From Pseudomonas sp. TH15 (GTDB lineage Bacteria; Pseudomonadota; Gammaproteobacteria; Pseudomonadales; Pseudomonadaceae): DNA of 64,000 nucleotides. The translations under genes were made by a program, and so were the position numbers. The notes beneath the pieces were generated by a model. It saw only the letters and a list, made by a program, of their open reading frames with translations. It did not search any database and had not been told where the DNA came from. The stretch spans positions 4,020,001 through 4,084,000 of the forward strand of contig NZ_JAEKEL010000001.1 of the NCBI RefSeq assembly GCF_016651105.1, given 5' to 3'. Below, piece by piece: positions 51,269 to 60,245 of this stretch (position 1 is its first letter; every line of letters starts with the position of its first letter).

Positions 51269-52885
51269 TTACTTGGCCATGGCGGCTCGGGCCGCCTCGA
51301 TCTTGGCCTTGACGGCATCGAGGTTGAAGCTCGCGCCTTTCTGCATCGGCGGATACTCGATCGCCGTCTGCGCCAGTTTGATCACCTGATCCTGCACAAA
51401 CACGAAGCGCCAGAACTGGAACTTGAACCACTGGAAGTATTCCAGCGAGCCGCTGGCCGCCTGGTCTTCCGGCCAGCCCATGCGCTCGAACGGGTCGAGG
51501 CGCAGGTTGGTCAGGATCGGCATGTCCAGCGCGACCTTGGCGCCCAGCCAGCCACCGGGCTGATCGATAAAGCGATACTTGAAGTCATCGATACGAATCG
51601 CGCCCAGGGTGCTTTCGCCGAAGTAGAAGATTTCATGGCGATTTGATGGACCTTTGCCGGTGATCATCGGCGTCTGGTCATAGCCGTCGAGGTGAACCTT
51701 GTAGGTGGTGTCGCCCAGTTGTTTGCCTTTGAGCAGTTCAGCCGAAATGTTCGGGTTACCGGCCGCCGTGATGAAGGTCGGGAACCAGTCCATGCCGGAC
51801 ATGATGCCGTTGGAGATGGTGTTTGGCGGCACTTGGCCCGGCCAGCGAATGATCGCCGGTACGCGGAAGCCACCTTCCATCACCGTGCCTTTGCCCATGG
51901 CAAACGGGGTGGTACCGCCGTCCGGCCAGGTGAAGTTTTCCGCGCCATTGTCGGTGGTGAACATCACGATGGTGTTGTCATCCATGCCGTCTTTTTTCAG
52001 CTTGGCCATGACGTCGCCGACGATATCGTCAAGCTGCGCCATCCCCGCTTCCTGCTCCGACCAGCCATTTTGCGAATTACGCATCGCTTCGTATTTGTCA
52101 GACAGGTGCGTGACGATGTGCATGCGCGTCGGGTTGAGCCACAGGAAGAACGGTTTGTTGTCCTGTTTGGCCTTGTCGATGAAGGCGAAGGCTTTGGCTT
52201 GAATCTCGTCATCGACGGTTTTCATCCGGTCTGGATAAAGCGTCCCGGCGTCTTCGATTTTCTGTTTGCCGACCTTGCCCCAACGCGGCATGACAGTCGG
52301 GTCATCCGTGGCTGTCGCCCAACTGTGCACCATGTTGCGCGGGCCGACGGAATCCAGAAGCTCCTTCGGATAATTAGGGTGAGCGGGGTCTTCCATGGCG
52401 TCGAGGTGATAGAGATAGCCGAAAAATTCATCGAAACCGTGCACGGTCGGCAGGAACTGATTCAAGTCGCCCAAGTGGTTCTTGCCGAACTGGCCAGTGG
52501 CGTAACCCATGGATTTAAGTGCAGTGGCAATGGTCACTGCTTCGGCGGGAATACCAATAGGGGAGCCGGCCTGGCCGACCGTGGTCATGCCGGTACGAAT
52601 CGGTAATTCACCGGTAATGAAATTGGCGCGCCCGGCCGTGCAACTGGCCTCGGCGTAGTAATCGGTAAAGCGCATGCCTTCATTGGCGAGTTGATCGAGG
52701 TTCGGTGTCCGACCTGCCATCATGCCCTGGTTGTAGACGCCGATATTGGACCAGCCGATATCATCGCCCATGATCACCACGATGTTGGGAGGCGGCTTGT
52801 CGGCGGCTTGCGCCATGCCGGGAGATACCATTGCAGACAACAGCATTGAAGCTGCAAATAGAGGAAATAGTCGTGTCCGGTTCAT
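51269..52885 (-). CDS. arylsulfatase (type I, formylglycine-dependent)
   Basis: A 538-residue precursor; signal peptide ends near MAQAA. The metal site begins IVVIMGDDIGWSNIG near residue 36. The sulfatase motif is SCTAGRANFITGE with Cys82 as the formylglycine precursor, a CxAxR variant of the usual CxPxR. GQFGKNHLGD and FTTDNGAENF supply further active-site residues. A matching formylglycine-generating enzyme is not in the window. It hydrolyses sulfate esters in the periplasm for sulfur scavenging. It heads an operon with FadL-like and DUF3313 genes. Confidence 0.9.
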   Translation of the reverse strand: MNRTRLFPLFAASMLLSAMVSPGMAQAADKPPPNIVVIMGDDIGWSNIGVYNQGMMAGRTPNLDQLANEGMRFTDYYAEASCTAGRANFITGELPIRTGMTTVGQAGSPIGIPAEAVTIATALKSMGYATGQFGKNHLGDLNQFLPTVHGFDEFFGYLYHLDAMEDPAHPNYPKELLDSVGPRNMVHSWATATDDPTVMPRWGKVGKQKIEDAGTLYPDRMKTVDDEIQAKAFAFIDKAKQDNKPFFLWLNPTRMHIVTHLSDKYEAMRNSQNGWSEQEAGMAQLDDIVGDVMAKLKKDGMDDNTIVMFTTDNGAENFTWPDGGTTPFAMGKGTVMEGGFRVPAIIRWPGQVPPNTISNGIMSGMDWFPTFITAAGNPNISAELLKGKQLGDTTYKVHLDGYDQTPMITGKGPSNRHEIFYFGESTLGAIRIDDFKYRFIDQPGGWLGAKVALDMPILTNLRLDPFERMGWPEDQAASGSLEYFQWFKFQFWRFVFVQDQVIKLAQTAIEYPPMQKGASFNLDAVKAKIEAARAAMAK

Positions 52886-53146
52886 GTCGAGATCCAGTGA
52901 ACTTGCGTTAACACCCGATGATGATCTCCCCGATCACCTCTTATTTGGATCCCCCGCGATGAGCGTAGGCATTAATTTTGAAATGACCAGTAATAAATTT
53001 TCAGTCGAGAGCGGTTGTATTACTGGCGCTACAACACGTTCTGACGCTTCAGATGCCAACTGACACGCCACGCACTGGCGGGCTGGACTAATTGTCAAGT
53101 TGAAGTAGTCTCAAACGACGCTGATAAATCAAGAACGAGGCTTAGT

Positions 53147-53320
53147 ATGGTTATCAGAACTTTTTCCTTATTGGCCTTATCGCTATTGATTCTTTGCGGT
53201 TGTGGTAATCCCTACGAAGTCAATGCGGAAAACTGTGCGCCAGATAACTTTCTTAAGTTGCCGGACAACCAGAAACGCACAGACTTCATCGAAGCCTGCC
53301 TTAAGCGTCAGACGCCTTAG
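53147..53320 (+). CDS. very small TrbK-like lipoprotein
   Basis: A 57-residue protein. Signal peptide MVIRTFSLLALSLLILCGC ends in a lipobox with Cys19. The mature part has NAENCAPDNFLKLP and KRTDFIEACLKR, a two-cysteine helical-pair spacing like the TrbK entry-exclusion lipoproteins of conjugative plasmids; chromosomal Pseudomonas copies are common. GAGG lies six bases before the ATG. There are no conjugation genes nearby, so an entry-exclusion role is not implied. Confidence 0.6.
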   Translation: MVIRTFSLLALSLLILCGCGNPYEVNAENCAPDNFLKLPDNQKRTDFIEACLKRQTP

Positions 53321-53643
53321 TCAGGCTCGGTAAGGCCTTCAACTGATTTGTCGGGAAGACCCTTGCCACTAAGCCCGGAGTGGCTCTACCAACTGAGGAC
53401 AAACGGCGCAACGCCGCTGGATCGTCGGGGCGATGGGCGGAAGAAAAAACCGCACCGAACCTGGTAATGACCGCAGCCACGGCGTTCCGGCGTTGTCGCA
53501 CTTTCTCCTGCGCAAGGTGCGGTAGTCGCGCAGCACAGCGAAAAAAACTCAGTCTCGCGCCCATAAAAAAGCCCCGCGACCGAATGAGACGCGGGGCGAA
53601 GAAATTGGTTGGTTACTGCCAACCAAAGGAGCTCTTTAAAAAC
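53321..53643. other. intergenic region with tRNA-like fragment and terminator
   Basis: About 320 bp between the small lipoprotein gene and oprN. On the minus strand at 53345-53401, CTCAGTTGGTAGAG resembles a tRNA D-arm and is followed by a 5-bp CCACT/AGTGG stem and a shortened GGG/CCC hairpin, closed by TTTGTC/GACAAA. It is too short (57 nt) to be a working tRNA. The oprN terminator is at 53565-53597. Confidence 0.4.
53565..53597 (-). terminator. intrinsic terminator of mexEF-oprN
   Basis: On the minus strand GCCCCGCGTC, loop TCATTCG, GTCGCGGGGC, then six T. It lies about 50 bp after the oprN stop codon. Confidence 0.88.
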
Positions 53644-55065
53644 TTACTTGCTGGCGACCGTCTCCGGTGCCCAGCCACCGCCAAGGGCTTTGTAGATCGC
53701 GACGATGCCGCGATACAGATCTACTTCGGCCTGGGCCTGGGTATCTTCGGCCGCCAGACGCTCACGCTGAGCATCGAGCAGGACGAGGAAGTCCACGGTG
53801 CCTTCGCGGTAGCGAATCTCTGCCAGGTCAGCAGCGGCGCGGCTGGATTCGCTCTGACGAATCAGCGAAATCAGGCGTTGCTGACGTTTACCGTAATCAC
53901 TGAATGCGTTTTCCGACTCTTCCAGGGCCAGCAGCACTTGTTGCTCGTAGGTCGCCAAAGCGCCTTCAGCATCGGCGTTGGCACCGCGCAAACGGGCCCG
54001 AACGCTGCCCAGGTCAAACGCCGCCCAGGTGATGCTTGGGCCCAATGCCCAGGCGTTGGCCGCCGAGGAACCGATCTGTGAACCACGCCCGGCGGTAAAG
54101 CCGAGGAAGCCGCTGAGGCTGACCCGTGGAAACAAATCGGCCTTGGCCACGCCGATACGGGCGGTGGCGGAAGCCAGTTTGCGTTCGGCACTGAGGATGT
54201 CCGGGCGACGTTGCAGCAGTTCACCCGGATCACCAATCGGCAGGGCCTTGGCGATGGCAGGCAAATCCTTGGGGCTCAGGTCGACGGTCAGCTTGTCCGG
54301 ACGTTCACCCAACAGGGTGGCGATGCGGTTTTTCTGCCGAACCTGTTCGGCCTGCAGTTGCGGTACGCTGGCTTCGACGGAAGCCAGGCGCGCATCGGCG
54401 CGGACCACATCGAGCTGATCGCCAACGCCGGCATCACGCAGGCTGACGGTGATCTTGCTCGATTCCTGCTGGTTCTTCAGGTTGGCCAGGGCGATCTTTT
54501 CGCGCAATTGCGCACCGCGCAGTTGACCGTAGGCGTCCACCAGTTCGGCAATCATGGTGACTTGCAGTTGGTACAGATCGGCTTCCGCCGCTTGCTGCTC
54601 GGCGTTGGCCGATTCCAGGTTGCGCTGGATACGGCCGAACAGGTCGATCTCCCACGCCATGTCCAGGCCCAGGTCATAGCGTTCGCTATTGACCCGCTGG
54701 TTGGTCTGGCCAGGGATTTGTCCCTTTGCCAAGTCACTGCTGGCGCGGCTGGTGACGGTTGGCATGGCGTCATTGCTGACGTCATCTCGAATCGCCCGGG
54801 CGGCTTTCCAGCGAGCGAAAGCGACCCGCAAATCACGGTTGCCGTCCAGCGATTGCGTCACCAACTGGTTGAGGGTCGGGTCTTCAAACTGTTGCCACCA
54901 GATGCCTTCGAAACGCGAGCGGTCGAAGTTCTTCTGACCGCTGGCGCCATCGGTGGCGGTCGTGATGTTGGCCGCCTCCGTGGCAGGGGTTTTATAGTCC
55001 GGGCCGACGGCACAGGCGCTCAGGGCCAGTACCAGCAAGCTCGGCAGGAAGGCTTTCAGGCTCAT
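53644..55065 (-). CDS. oprN: outer-membrane efflux channel OprN
   Basis: A 473-residue outer-membrane factor lipoprotein: lipobox LALSAC with Cys18. The TolC-like fold has two OEP repeats; segments YDLGLDMAWEIDLFGRI, FLGFTAGRGSQIGSS and YREGTVDFLVLLDAQRE match P. aeruginosa OprN nearly residue for residue. Trimers form the channel of the MexEF pump. Its ATG overlaps the mexF stop (ATGA), and a strong terminator follows. Confidence 0.93.
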   Translation of the reverse strand: MSLKAFLPSLLVLALSACAVGPDYKTPATEAANITTATDGASGQKNFDRSRFEGIWWQQFEDPTLNQLVTQSLDGNRDLRVAFARWKAARAIRDDVSNDAMPTVTSRASSDLAKGQIPGQTNQRVNSERYDLGLDMAWEIDLFGRIQRNLESANAEQQAAEADLYQLQVTMIAELVDAYGQLRGAQLREKIALANLKNQQESSKITVSLRDAGVGDQLDVVRADARLASVEASVPQLQAEQVRQKNRIATLLGERPDKLTVDLSPKDLPAIAKALPIGDPGELLQRRPDILSAERKLASATARIGVAKADLFPRVSLSGFLGFTAGRGSQIGSSAANAWALGPSITWAAFDLGSVRARLRGANADAEGALATYEQQVLLALEESENAFSDYGKRQQRLISLIRQSESSRAAADLAEIRYREGTVDFLVLLDAQRERLAAEDTQAQAEVDLYRGIVAIYKALGGGWAPETVASK

Positions 55066-58000
55066 TGTTGCGACTCCAGTTTCAGGGCCTTGGCCGCTTT
55101 GCGCGCTTCACCGCGCTCCACAAAGTTACGAATCAACACGTAGAACACTGGCGTCAGCAACAGACCGAAGAAGGTCACCCCAAGCATCCCGGAGAACACC
55201 GCCACACCCATGGCATGACGCATCTCGGCACCGGCACCGCTGGAGAAAACCAGTGGCACAACACCCATGATGAACGCGAAGGAGGTCATCAGGATCGGCC
55301 GCAGACGCAGACGGCAAGCTTCGAGCACCGCCGCCAGAGGGCCGAGGCCTTCCTGTTGTTTATCCTTGGCAAACTCGACGATCAGAATCGCGTTCTTACA
55401 GGCAAGCCCCACCAGTACGATCAAGCCGATCTGGGTGAAGATGTTGTTGTCGCCGCCCGAAGCAATGACACCCGTGATGGCAGACAGCAGGGTCATCGGT
55501 ACGATCAGGATCACCGCCAGTGGCAAGCTCCAGCTTTCGTATTGAGCCGCGAGCACCAGGAACGCCAGCAGTACGCAGAGCGGGAACACGAACAGCGCGG
55601 TGTTGCCGGACAGAATCTGCTGGTAGGTCAGGTCGGTCCATTCGTAGGTCATGCCGTTCGGAAGTTCATCCTTGAGCAGTTTCTCGATGGCCGCTTGAGC
55701 CTGGCCGGAGCTGTAGCCTGGGGCTGCCGCACCGTTGATTTCAGCGGTGATGAAGCCGTTGTAGTGCATCACGCGGTCCGGGCCCGAGGTGTCGCTGACC
55801 TTGATGAAAGTCGCCAGCGGGATCATTTCGCCTTTGTTGTTGCGTACTTTCAGCTGACCGATCTGGTCTGGCTCGAGGCGGAACTGTTGCTCAGCCTGAA
55901 CGTTGACCTGGTAGGTACGACCGAAGCGGTTGAAGTCGTTGGCATACAGCGAACCCAGGTAGATCTGCAGGGTGTCGAAGATGTCGCTGACGGCCACACC
56001 GTGGGTCTTGGCTTTTTCACGGTCGATAGCGGCATCGACCTGCGGCACGTTCACGGTGTAGCTGGTGAACAGGGCGGCCAGTTCCGGCACGTTGTGGCTT
56101 TTGGTAATGATGTTCATGGTTTCTTTGTACAGCTCGTCGTAGCCCAGGTTGCCCCGGTCTTCGATCTGCAGACGGAAACCACCGATGGTGCCCAGGCCTT
56201 GTACCGGCGGGGGCGGGAAGATCGCCATGTAGGCTTCTTCGATCCCGGCGAACTTGCCGTTCAATGCACCGGCAATCGCACCGGCGGACATGCTCGGGTC
56301 TTTACGCTCGTCGAACGGTTTGAGGGTCACGAACACGATGCCGGCGTTCGGGCTGTTGGTGAAGCCGTTGATCGACAGGCCCGGGAAGGCCACCGCACTT
56401 TCCACGCCAGGCTGTTTCAGTGCCAGGTCGGACATGCGTTTGATTACGTCTTCGGTACGGTCCAGGCTCGAGGCATCCGGCAGCTGCGCGAAGGCCACCA
56501 GGTACTGCTTGTCCTGACCAGGTACGAAACCGGTCGGGGTGTTGGCGAAACCAAAGAACGTCAGCACCATCAAGCCAGCGTACAAGAGCAGGGCGATCCC
56601 GCTGCTGCGGATAACCCGACCTACAGTGCCGACGTAACCATGGCTAGCCTTCACAAAGAAGCGGTTGAACGGGCGGAACAACCAGCCACCGAAGATCTTG
56701 TCGAGCACCTTGGAGAAGCGGTCTTTCGGTGCGTCGTGGCCCTTGAGCAATACCGCAGCCAGTGCTGGCGACAGGGTCAGCGAGTTGAAGGCCGAGATCA
56801 CGGTCGAAATCGCGATGGTCAGGGCGAACTGTTTATAGAACTGCCCAGTCAACCCGGAGATAAATGCCGCCGGGATAAACACCGCACACAGCACCAGCGC
56901 TGTCGCGATGATCGGGCCGGTCACTTCACGCATGGCGCGCTTTGTGGCTTCGACCGGGGTCAGTCCCAGTTCTATGTTTCGCTCGACGTTCTCCACCACC
57001 ACGATGGCGTCGTCCACCACGATACCGATGGCCAACACCAATCCGAACAATGACAGGGCGTTCAGCGAGAAGCCGAACAAGTGCATCACCGCAAACGTAC
57101 CGATCAGCGAAACCGGCACCGCCACCAACGGAATGATCGAGGCGCGCCAGGTTTGCAGGAACAGGATCACTACCAACACAACGAGGATCAGTGCTTCGAA
57201 GAGGGTGTGAACCACCGCCTCGATGGAACCGCGCACGAAGATCGTCGGGTCATAGACGATGCTGAAGTCCATGCCTTCCGGGAAGCTCTTCTTCAGTTCG
57301 GCCATCTTGTCGCGAACTTCGTTGGAGATCTGGATTGCGTTGGAGCCTGGACGCTGGAAGATCGGGATCGCCACTGCCGGCTGATTGTTCAGCAGGGAGC
57401 GCAGGGCGTATTGGCTGGAACCGAGTTCAACGCGGGCGATGTCTTTGAGGCGAGTGATTTCACCGTTATCGCCTGCGCGAATGATGATGTTCTCGAACTC
57501 TTCCTCGGAGACCAGACGCCCCTGAGTGTTAACCGACAACTGGAAGCTGGTGGCATTTGGCGCAGGAGGTGCGCCCAGAGCACCGGCAGCGACCTGACGG
57601 TTCTGCTCACGAATCGCATTGACCACATCGGTGGCGGTCAGGTTACGCGAAGCGGTTTTGTTTGGATCGAGCCATACCCGCAGGGAGTAATCGCCCATGC
57701 CGAACAGCTGCACATCACCAACACCACCCAGACGCGCCAGCTCATCCTTGATGTTGAGCAAGGCGTAGTTGGACAGGTAGAGCATGTCGTAGCGTTTGTC
57801 CGGCGAGGTCAAGTGGACCACCATGGTCAGGTCCGGGGAGGCCTTGTCCACGGTGATACCAATGCGCGTCACTTCTTCGGGAAGCTTCGGCTCGGTCCGG
57901 GTTACGCGGTTCTGCACCTGTACCTGCGCGTTGTCCAGGTCAGTGCCCAGCGCGAAGGTGATAGTCAGGGTGATCTTGCCGTCAGCGGTGGACTGCGAGG

Positions 58001-58241
58001 ACATGTACAGCATGTTCTCGACGCCCGTGATGGCTTGCTCCAGAGGAGCGGCCACGGTTTCGCCGATGACTTTAGGGTTGGCACCCGGGAAGTTGGCGCG
58101 GACCACAACGGTCGGCGGAACCACTTCCGGGTATTCGCTGATCGGCAACTGGAACAGCGAAATAGCACCGGCGATCAGGATCAGCAGCGAAAGCACCGCT
58201 GCAAAGATCGGCCGTGAAATGAAGAATTGGGAAAAATTCAT
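55062..58241 (-). CDS. mexF: RND efflux transporter MexF
   Basis: A 1059-residue RND pump with twelve helices and two large periplasmic loops. It begins MNFSQFFISRPIFAAVLSLL. Helix 4 carries the proton-relay Asp pair in GIVVDDAIVVVENVER, and the SRPIFA start and GLACKNAILIVEFAKD are RND hallmarks. Sequence tracks P. aeruginosa MexF (1062 residues). It exports chloramphenicol, quinolones, trimethoprim and quinolone-signal precursors in P. aeruginosa. It starts 15 bp after mexE. Confidence 0.94.
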   Translation of the reverse strand: MNFSQFFISRPIFAAVLSLLILIAGAISLFQLPISEYPEVVPPTVVVRANFPGANPKVIGETVAAPLEQAITGVENMLYMSSQSTADGKITLTITFALGTDLDNAQVQVQNRVTRTEPKLPEEVTRIGITVDKASPDLTMVVHLTSPDKRYDMLYLSNYALLNIKDELARLGGVGDVQLFGMGDYSLRVWLDPNKTASRNLTATDVVNAIREQNRQVAAGALGAPPAPNATSFQLSVNTQGRLVSEEEFENIIIRAGDNGEITRLKDIARVELGSSQYALRSLLNNQPAVAIPIFQRPGSNAIQISNEVRDKMAELKKSFPEGMDFSIVYDPTIFVRGSIEAVVHTLFEALILVVLVVILFLQTWRASIIPLVAVPVSLIGTFAVMHLFGFSLNALSLFGLVLAIGIVVDDAIVVVENVERNIELGLTPVEATKRAMREVTGPIIATALVLCAVFIPAAFISGLTGQFYKQFALTIAISTVISAFNSLTLSPALAAVLLKGHDAPKDRFSKVLDKIFGGWLFRPFNRFFVKASHGYVGTVGRVIRSSGIALLLYAGLMVLTFFGFANTPTGFVPGQDKQYLVAFAQLPDASSLDRTEDVIKRMSDLALKQPGVESAVAFPGLSINGFTNSPNAGIVFVTLKPFDERKDPSMSAGAIAGALNGKFAGIEEAYMAIFPPPPVQGLGTIGGFRLQIEDRGNLGYDELYKETMNIITKSHNVPELAALFTSYTVNVPQVDAAIDREKAKTHGVAVSDIFDTLQIYLGSLYANDFNRFGRTYQVNVQAEQQFRLEPDQIGQLKVRNNKGEMIPLATFIKVSDTSGPDRVMHYNGFITAEINGAAAPGYSSGQAQAAIEKLLKDELPNGMTYEWTDLTYQQILSGNTALFVFPLCVLLAFLVLAAQYESWSLPLAVILIVPMTLLSAITGVIASGGDNNIFTQIGLIVLVGLACKNAILIVEFAKDKQQEGLGPLAAVLEACRLRLRPILMTSFAFIMGVVPLVFSSGAGAEMRHAMGVAVFSGMLGVTFFGLLLTPVFYVLIRNFVERGEARKAAKALKLESQQ

Positions 58242-58256
58242 CGGAGTTGTCGTCCC

Positions 58257-59510
58257 TTAACCGCGTGGAGTCGCAGCAGCCAGTTTCACAACCGTACCCG
58301 GCGCGACCTTGGCAGGTGCTACTTGGGGCAGGTTGCTGGCTTCCAGCGCTTGTCGTTGTTGAGCCAGAGCGGCGAGGGTTTCCTTGGTGGCCATCGGGAT
58401 CACTTCAGGGGTGACTGGCGAACCAGGGCGAACCCGTTGCAGGCCCTTGACGATGACGGTGTCATCTTTGTTCAGGCCGCTGCGCACGATGCGCAAGCCT
58501 TCGATTTTCGGACCCAGCTCGACCGCGCGGTACGCCGTTTTGTTGTCGGCATCCATTACCAGCACGAACTTTTTACCCAAGTCGGTACCGACTGCTTCGT
58601 CATTGATCAGCACGGCAGAGTAGGTGCCGCTGCCGACCAGTTTCAGACGTGCATAAAGGCCTGGGGTGTAAGTGCCATCGGTGTTGTCGAACACAGCGCG
58701 ACCGCGAATGGTGCCGGTCTTCGGGTTGACCTGGTTGTCGACGAAGTTCATCACGCCCTGGTGCGGGTTGCCGTCTTCGTTGGACAGGCCGAGATAAACC
58801 GGGGTCGTTGCGCCGCGTTTACCCTGGCGAGCGAGCTGGGTGTATTTCAAGAACACACGCTCGTCGGCGTCGAAGTAGGCGTAAACCTTGTCGGTGGACA
58901 CTACGCTGGTGAGCGCTGTGGTATCGGCGGTCACCAGGTTGCCGGCAGTGATTTCCGCACGGCTGACGCGACCGCTGATCGGCGACGTCACGCGGGTGAA
59001 GCTCAGGTTGAGTTTGGCCAGATCCAGTTGTGCCTGGAGGGCACCGACGGCCGCGCGGGCTTCCTGGGAAGCGCTGGTGCGCGAGTCGGCCAGTTCGGCG
59101 GAGATCGCGTTGCTGGTCCGCAGGCGTTCACCGCGTTGGGCTTCGTTTTCGCTACGGGTGGCGTTGGCACGGGACTGGGCGACCAGTGCTTCTAGGCGGC
59201 GGACCTCTGCCTGGAACGGACGCGGGTCAATCTGGAACAGCAAGTCGCCTTTCTTGACCAATGCGCCTTCAGTGAAGGTTACTTCATCGATCTGACCGGA
59301 GACCCGTGGACGAATTTCTACAGTTTCTGGCGCTTCGAGGCGCCCGGTGAATTCGTCCCACTCGTTGACGGGTTGCTCCAGCACTTTGGCCACGCTGACT
59401 TTCGCCGCTGGCATGCTGGCGGCAGTCTGAGGAGCCTTGCCGCAAGCGCTCATCACCACCACGGCCAATAAGGCCAACGGGAAGCGCAAATGTTTGAATG
59501 ACTGTTCCAT
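58257..59510 (-). CDS. mexE: RND periplasmic adaptor MexE
   Basis: A 417-residue lipoprotein adaptor: lipobox MSAC with Cys23. The N-terminus MEQSFKHLRFPLALLAVVVM is nearly identical to P. aeruginosa MexE, and EWDEFTGRLEAPETVEIRPR and VYAYFDADERVFLKY follow as expected. It bridges MexF and OprN. ATG 59510 is fixed by this N-terminus; a longer frame to 59636 is not used. It heads the operon. In P. aeruginosa mexT precedes mexE, but here no regulator gene does. Confidence 0.94.
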   Translation of the reverse strand: MEQSFKHLRFPLALLAVVVMSACGKAPQTAASMPAAKVSVAKVLEQPVNEWDEFTGRLEAPETVEIRPRVSGQIDEVTFTEGALVKKGDLLFQIDPRPFQAEVRRLEALVAQSRANATRSENEAQRGERLRTSNAISAELADSRTSASQEARAAVGALQAQLDLAKLNLSFTRVTSPISGRVSRAEITAGNLVTADTTALTSVVSTDKVYAYFDADERVFLKYTQLARQGKRGATTPVYLGLSNEDGNPHQGVMNFVDNQVNPKTGTIRGRAVFDNTDGTYTPGLYARLKLVGSGTYSAVLINDEAVGTDLGKKFVLVMDADNKTAYRAVELGPKIEGLRIVRSGLNKDDTVIVKGLQRVRPGSPVTPEVIPMATKETLAALAQQRQALEASNLPQVAPAKVAPGTVVKLAAATPRG

Positions 59511-59593
59511 GGATGCATCCGCCAATGTATTGAGAATGGACGGATGATGCTCGGAGGGGCTGTATCGCACGAATCGAATGAGGCAAAGGTAAC

Positions 59594-59610
59594 TATCATT
59601 CGGAATGATA
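59594..59610. promoter_or_regulatory. perfect palindrome upstream of mexE (candidate operator)
   Basis: TATCATTC G GAATGATA is a perfect 8+1+8 palindrome centred at 59602, 92 bp upstream of the mexE ATG. It has the symmetry of a dimeric TetR- or LysR-type site. I could not match it to the published MexT box. Confidence 0.6.
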
Positions 59611-59728
59611 TAAGACCGAGGCAAGCCCTCTAGCATGCACCTTTCGTTAGGGCGCTATCAATATCCGTGATGAAAGTTTCATGATGTGTTGCGTGGCAAG
59701 TAACGGGGCAAATCCGGATCCCAGAAAC

Positions 59729-59754
59729 AAAGAGACGGCCATGAAGGCCGTCTC
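59729..59754 (-). terminator. terminator of the zinc-ribbon DUF805 gene
   Basis: The hairpin GAGACGGCC / GGCCGTCTC with loop TTCAT is followed on the minus strand by TTTGTTT. It is 24 bp beyond the DUF805 stop codon and insulates mexE from upstream transcription. Confidence 0.8.
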
Positions 59755-59777
59755 GATCAGCTAGATGCCGATGTCTA

Positions 59778-60230
59778 TCAGTTGATGCCTTTGCGGTTCG
59801 GACCGAAGCGGTTCGGGCCCGGCTGGCTGTCTTGCGCCAGGAACACCAGGTTGACGATTGGCAGCAACAACCACCAGCCGCTGCGATCAGTGTCGTGCAT
59901 ACGGCGTACGCCAACGGCCAGGCTCGGCAGGAACAGCGCCAGGCTGTACACGTTGTACAGGATGCCGCCGGTTTTCAGCAGTGCATCGAGAACACCGATA
60001 ACAATGGAGATGCCCAGGTTGATCAGAAAGAACATCCAGTATTCACGGCGAGTGGCACGGCCCTGAAACACGACATAGTTCTTCAACGCTTCCACGTAAG
60101 GGTTACCCGTCGAAATAGCGGGGCCCTGTACATTGGACTGTTGGGTTGCTTGAGGCGCGCCGCATTGCGGACAGGCGACAGCCAGGCTGCTGATTTCCTT
60201 GGCACAACCACGACAAAAAACCATGCTCAT
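59778..60230 (-). CDS. zinc-ribbon plus DUF805 membrane protein
   Basis: A 150-residue protein. The N-terminal zinc ribbon has Cys6, Cys9, Cys20 and Cys23 (VFCRGCAKE, ACPQCGAPQ). Then comes DUF805 with the signature VFQGRATRREYWMFFL, about three or four helices, and VGVRRMHDTDRSGWWLLLP. The gene upstream carries an identically spaced ribbon on a different membrane domain. DUF805 function is unknown; the ribbon may bind zinc or proteins. Confidence 0.85.
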   Translation of the reverse strand: MSMVFCRGCAKEISSLAVACPQCGAPQATQQSNVQGPAISTGNPYVEALKNYVVFQGRATRREYWMFFLINLGISIVIGVLDALLKTGGILYNVYSLALFLPSLAVGVRRMHDTDRSGWWLLLPIVNLVFLAQDSQPGPNRFGPNRKGIN

Positions 60231-60245
60231 ATTTTTTCCCTAAAA

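Noticed and set aside
55065..57053. Open frame of 662 codons antisense to mexF
   Set aside because: Composition is His/Gln/Arg-rich shadow sequence with no domain, while mexF on the other strand matches its family throughout.
59511..59777. Search for mexT or a nod-box-like MexT site upstream of mexE
   Set aside because: No regulator gene is present and I could not fit the published MexT consensus; only the palindrome was kept.
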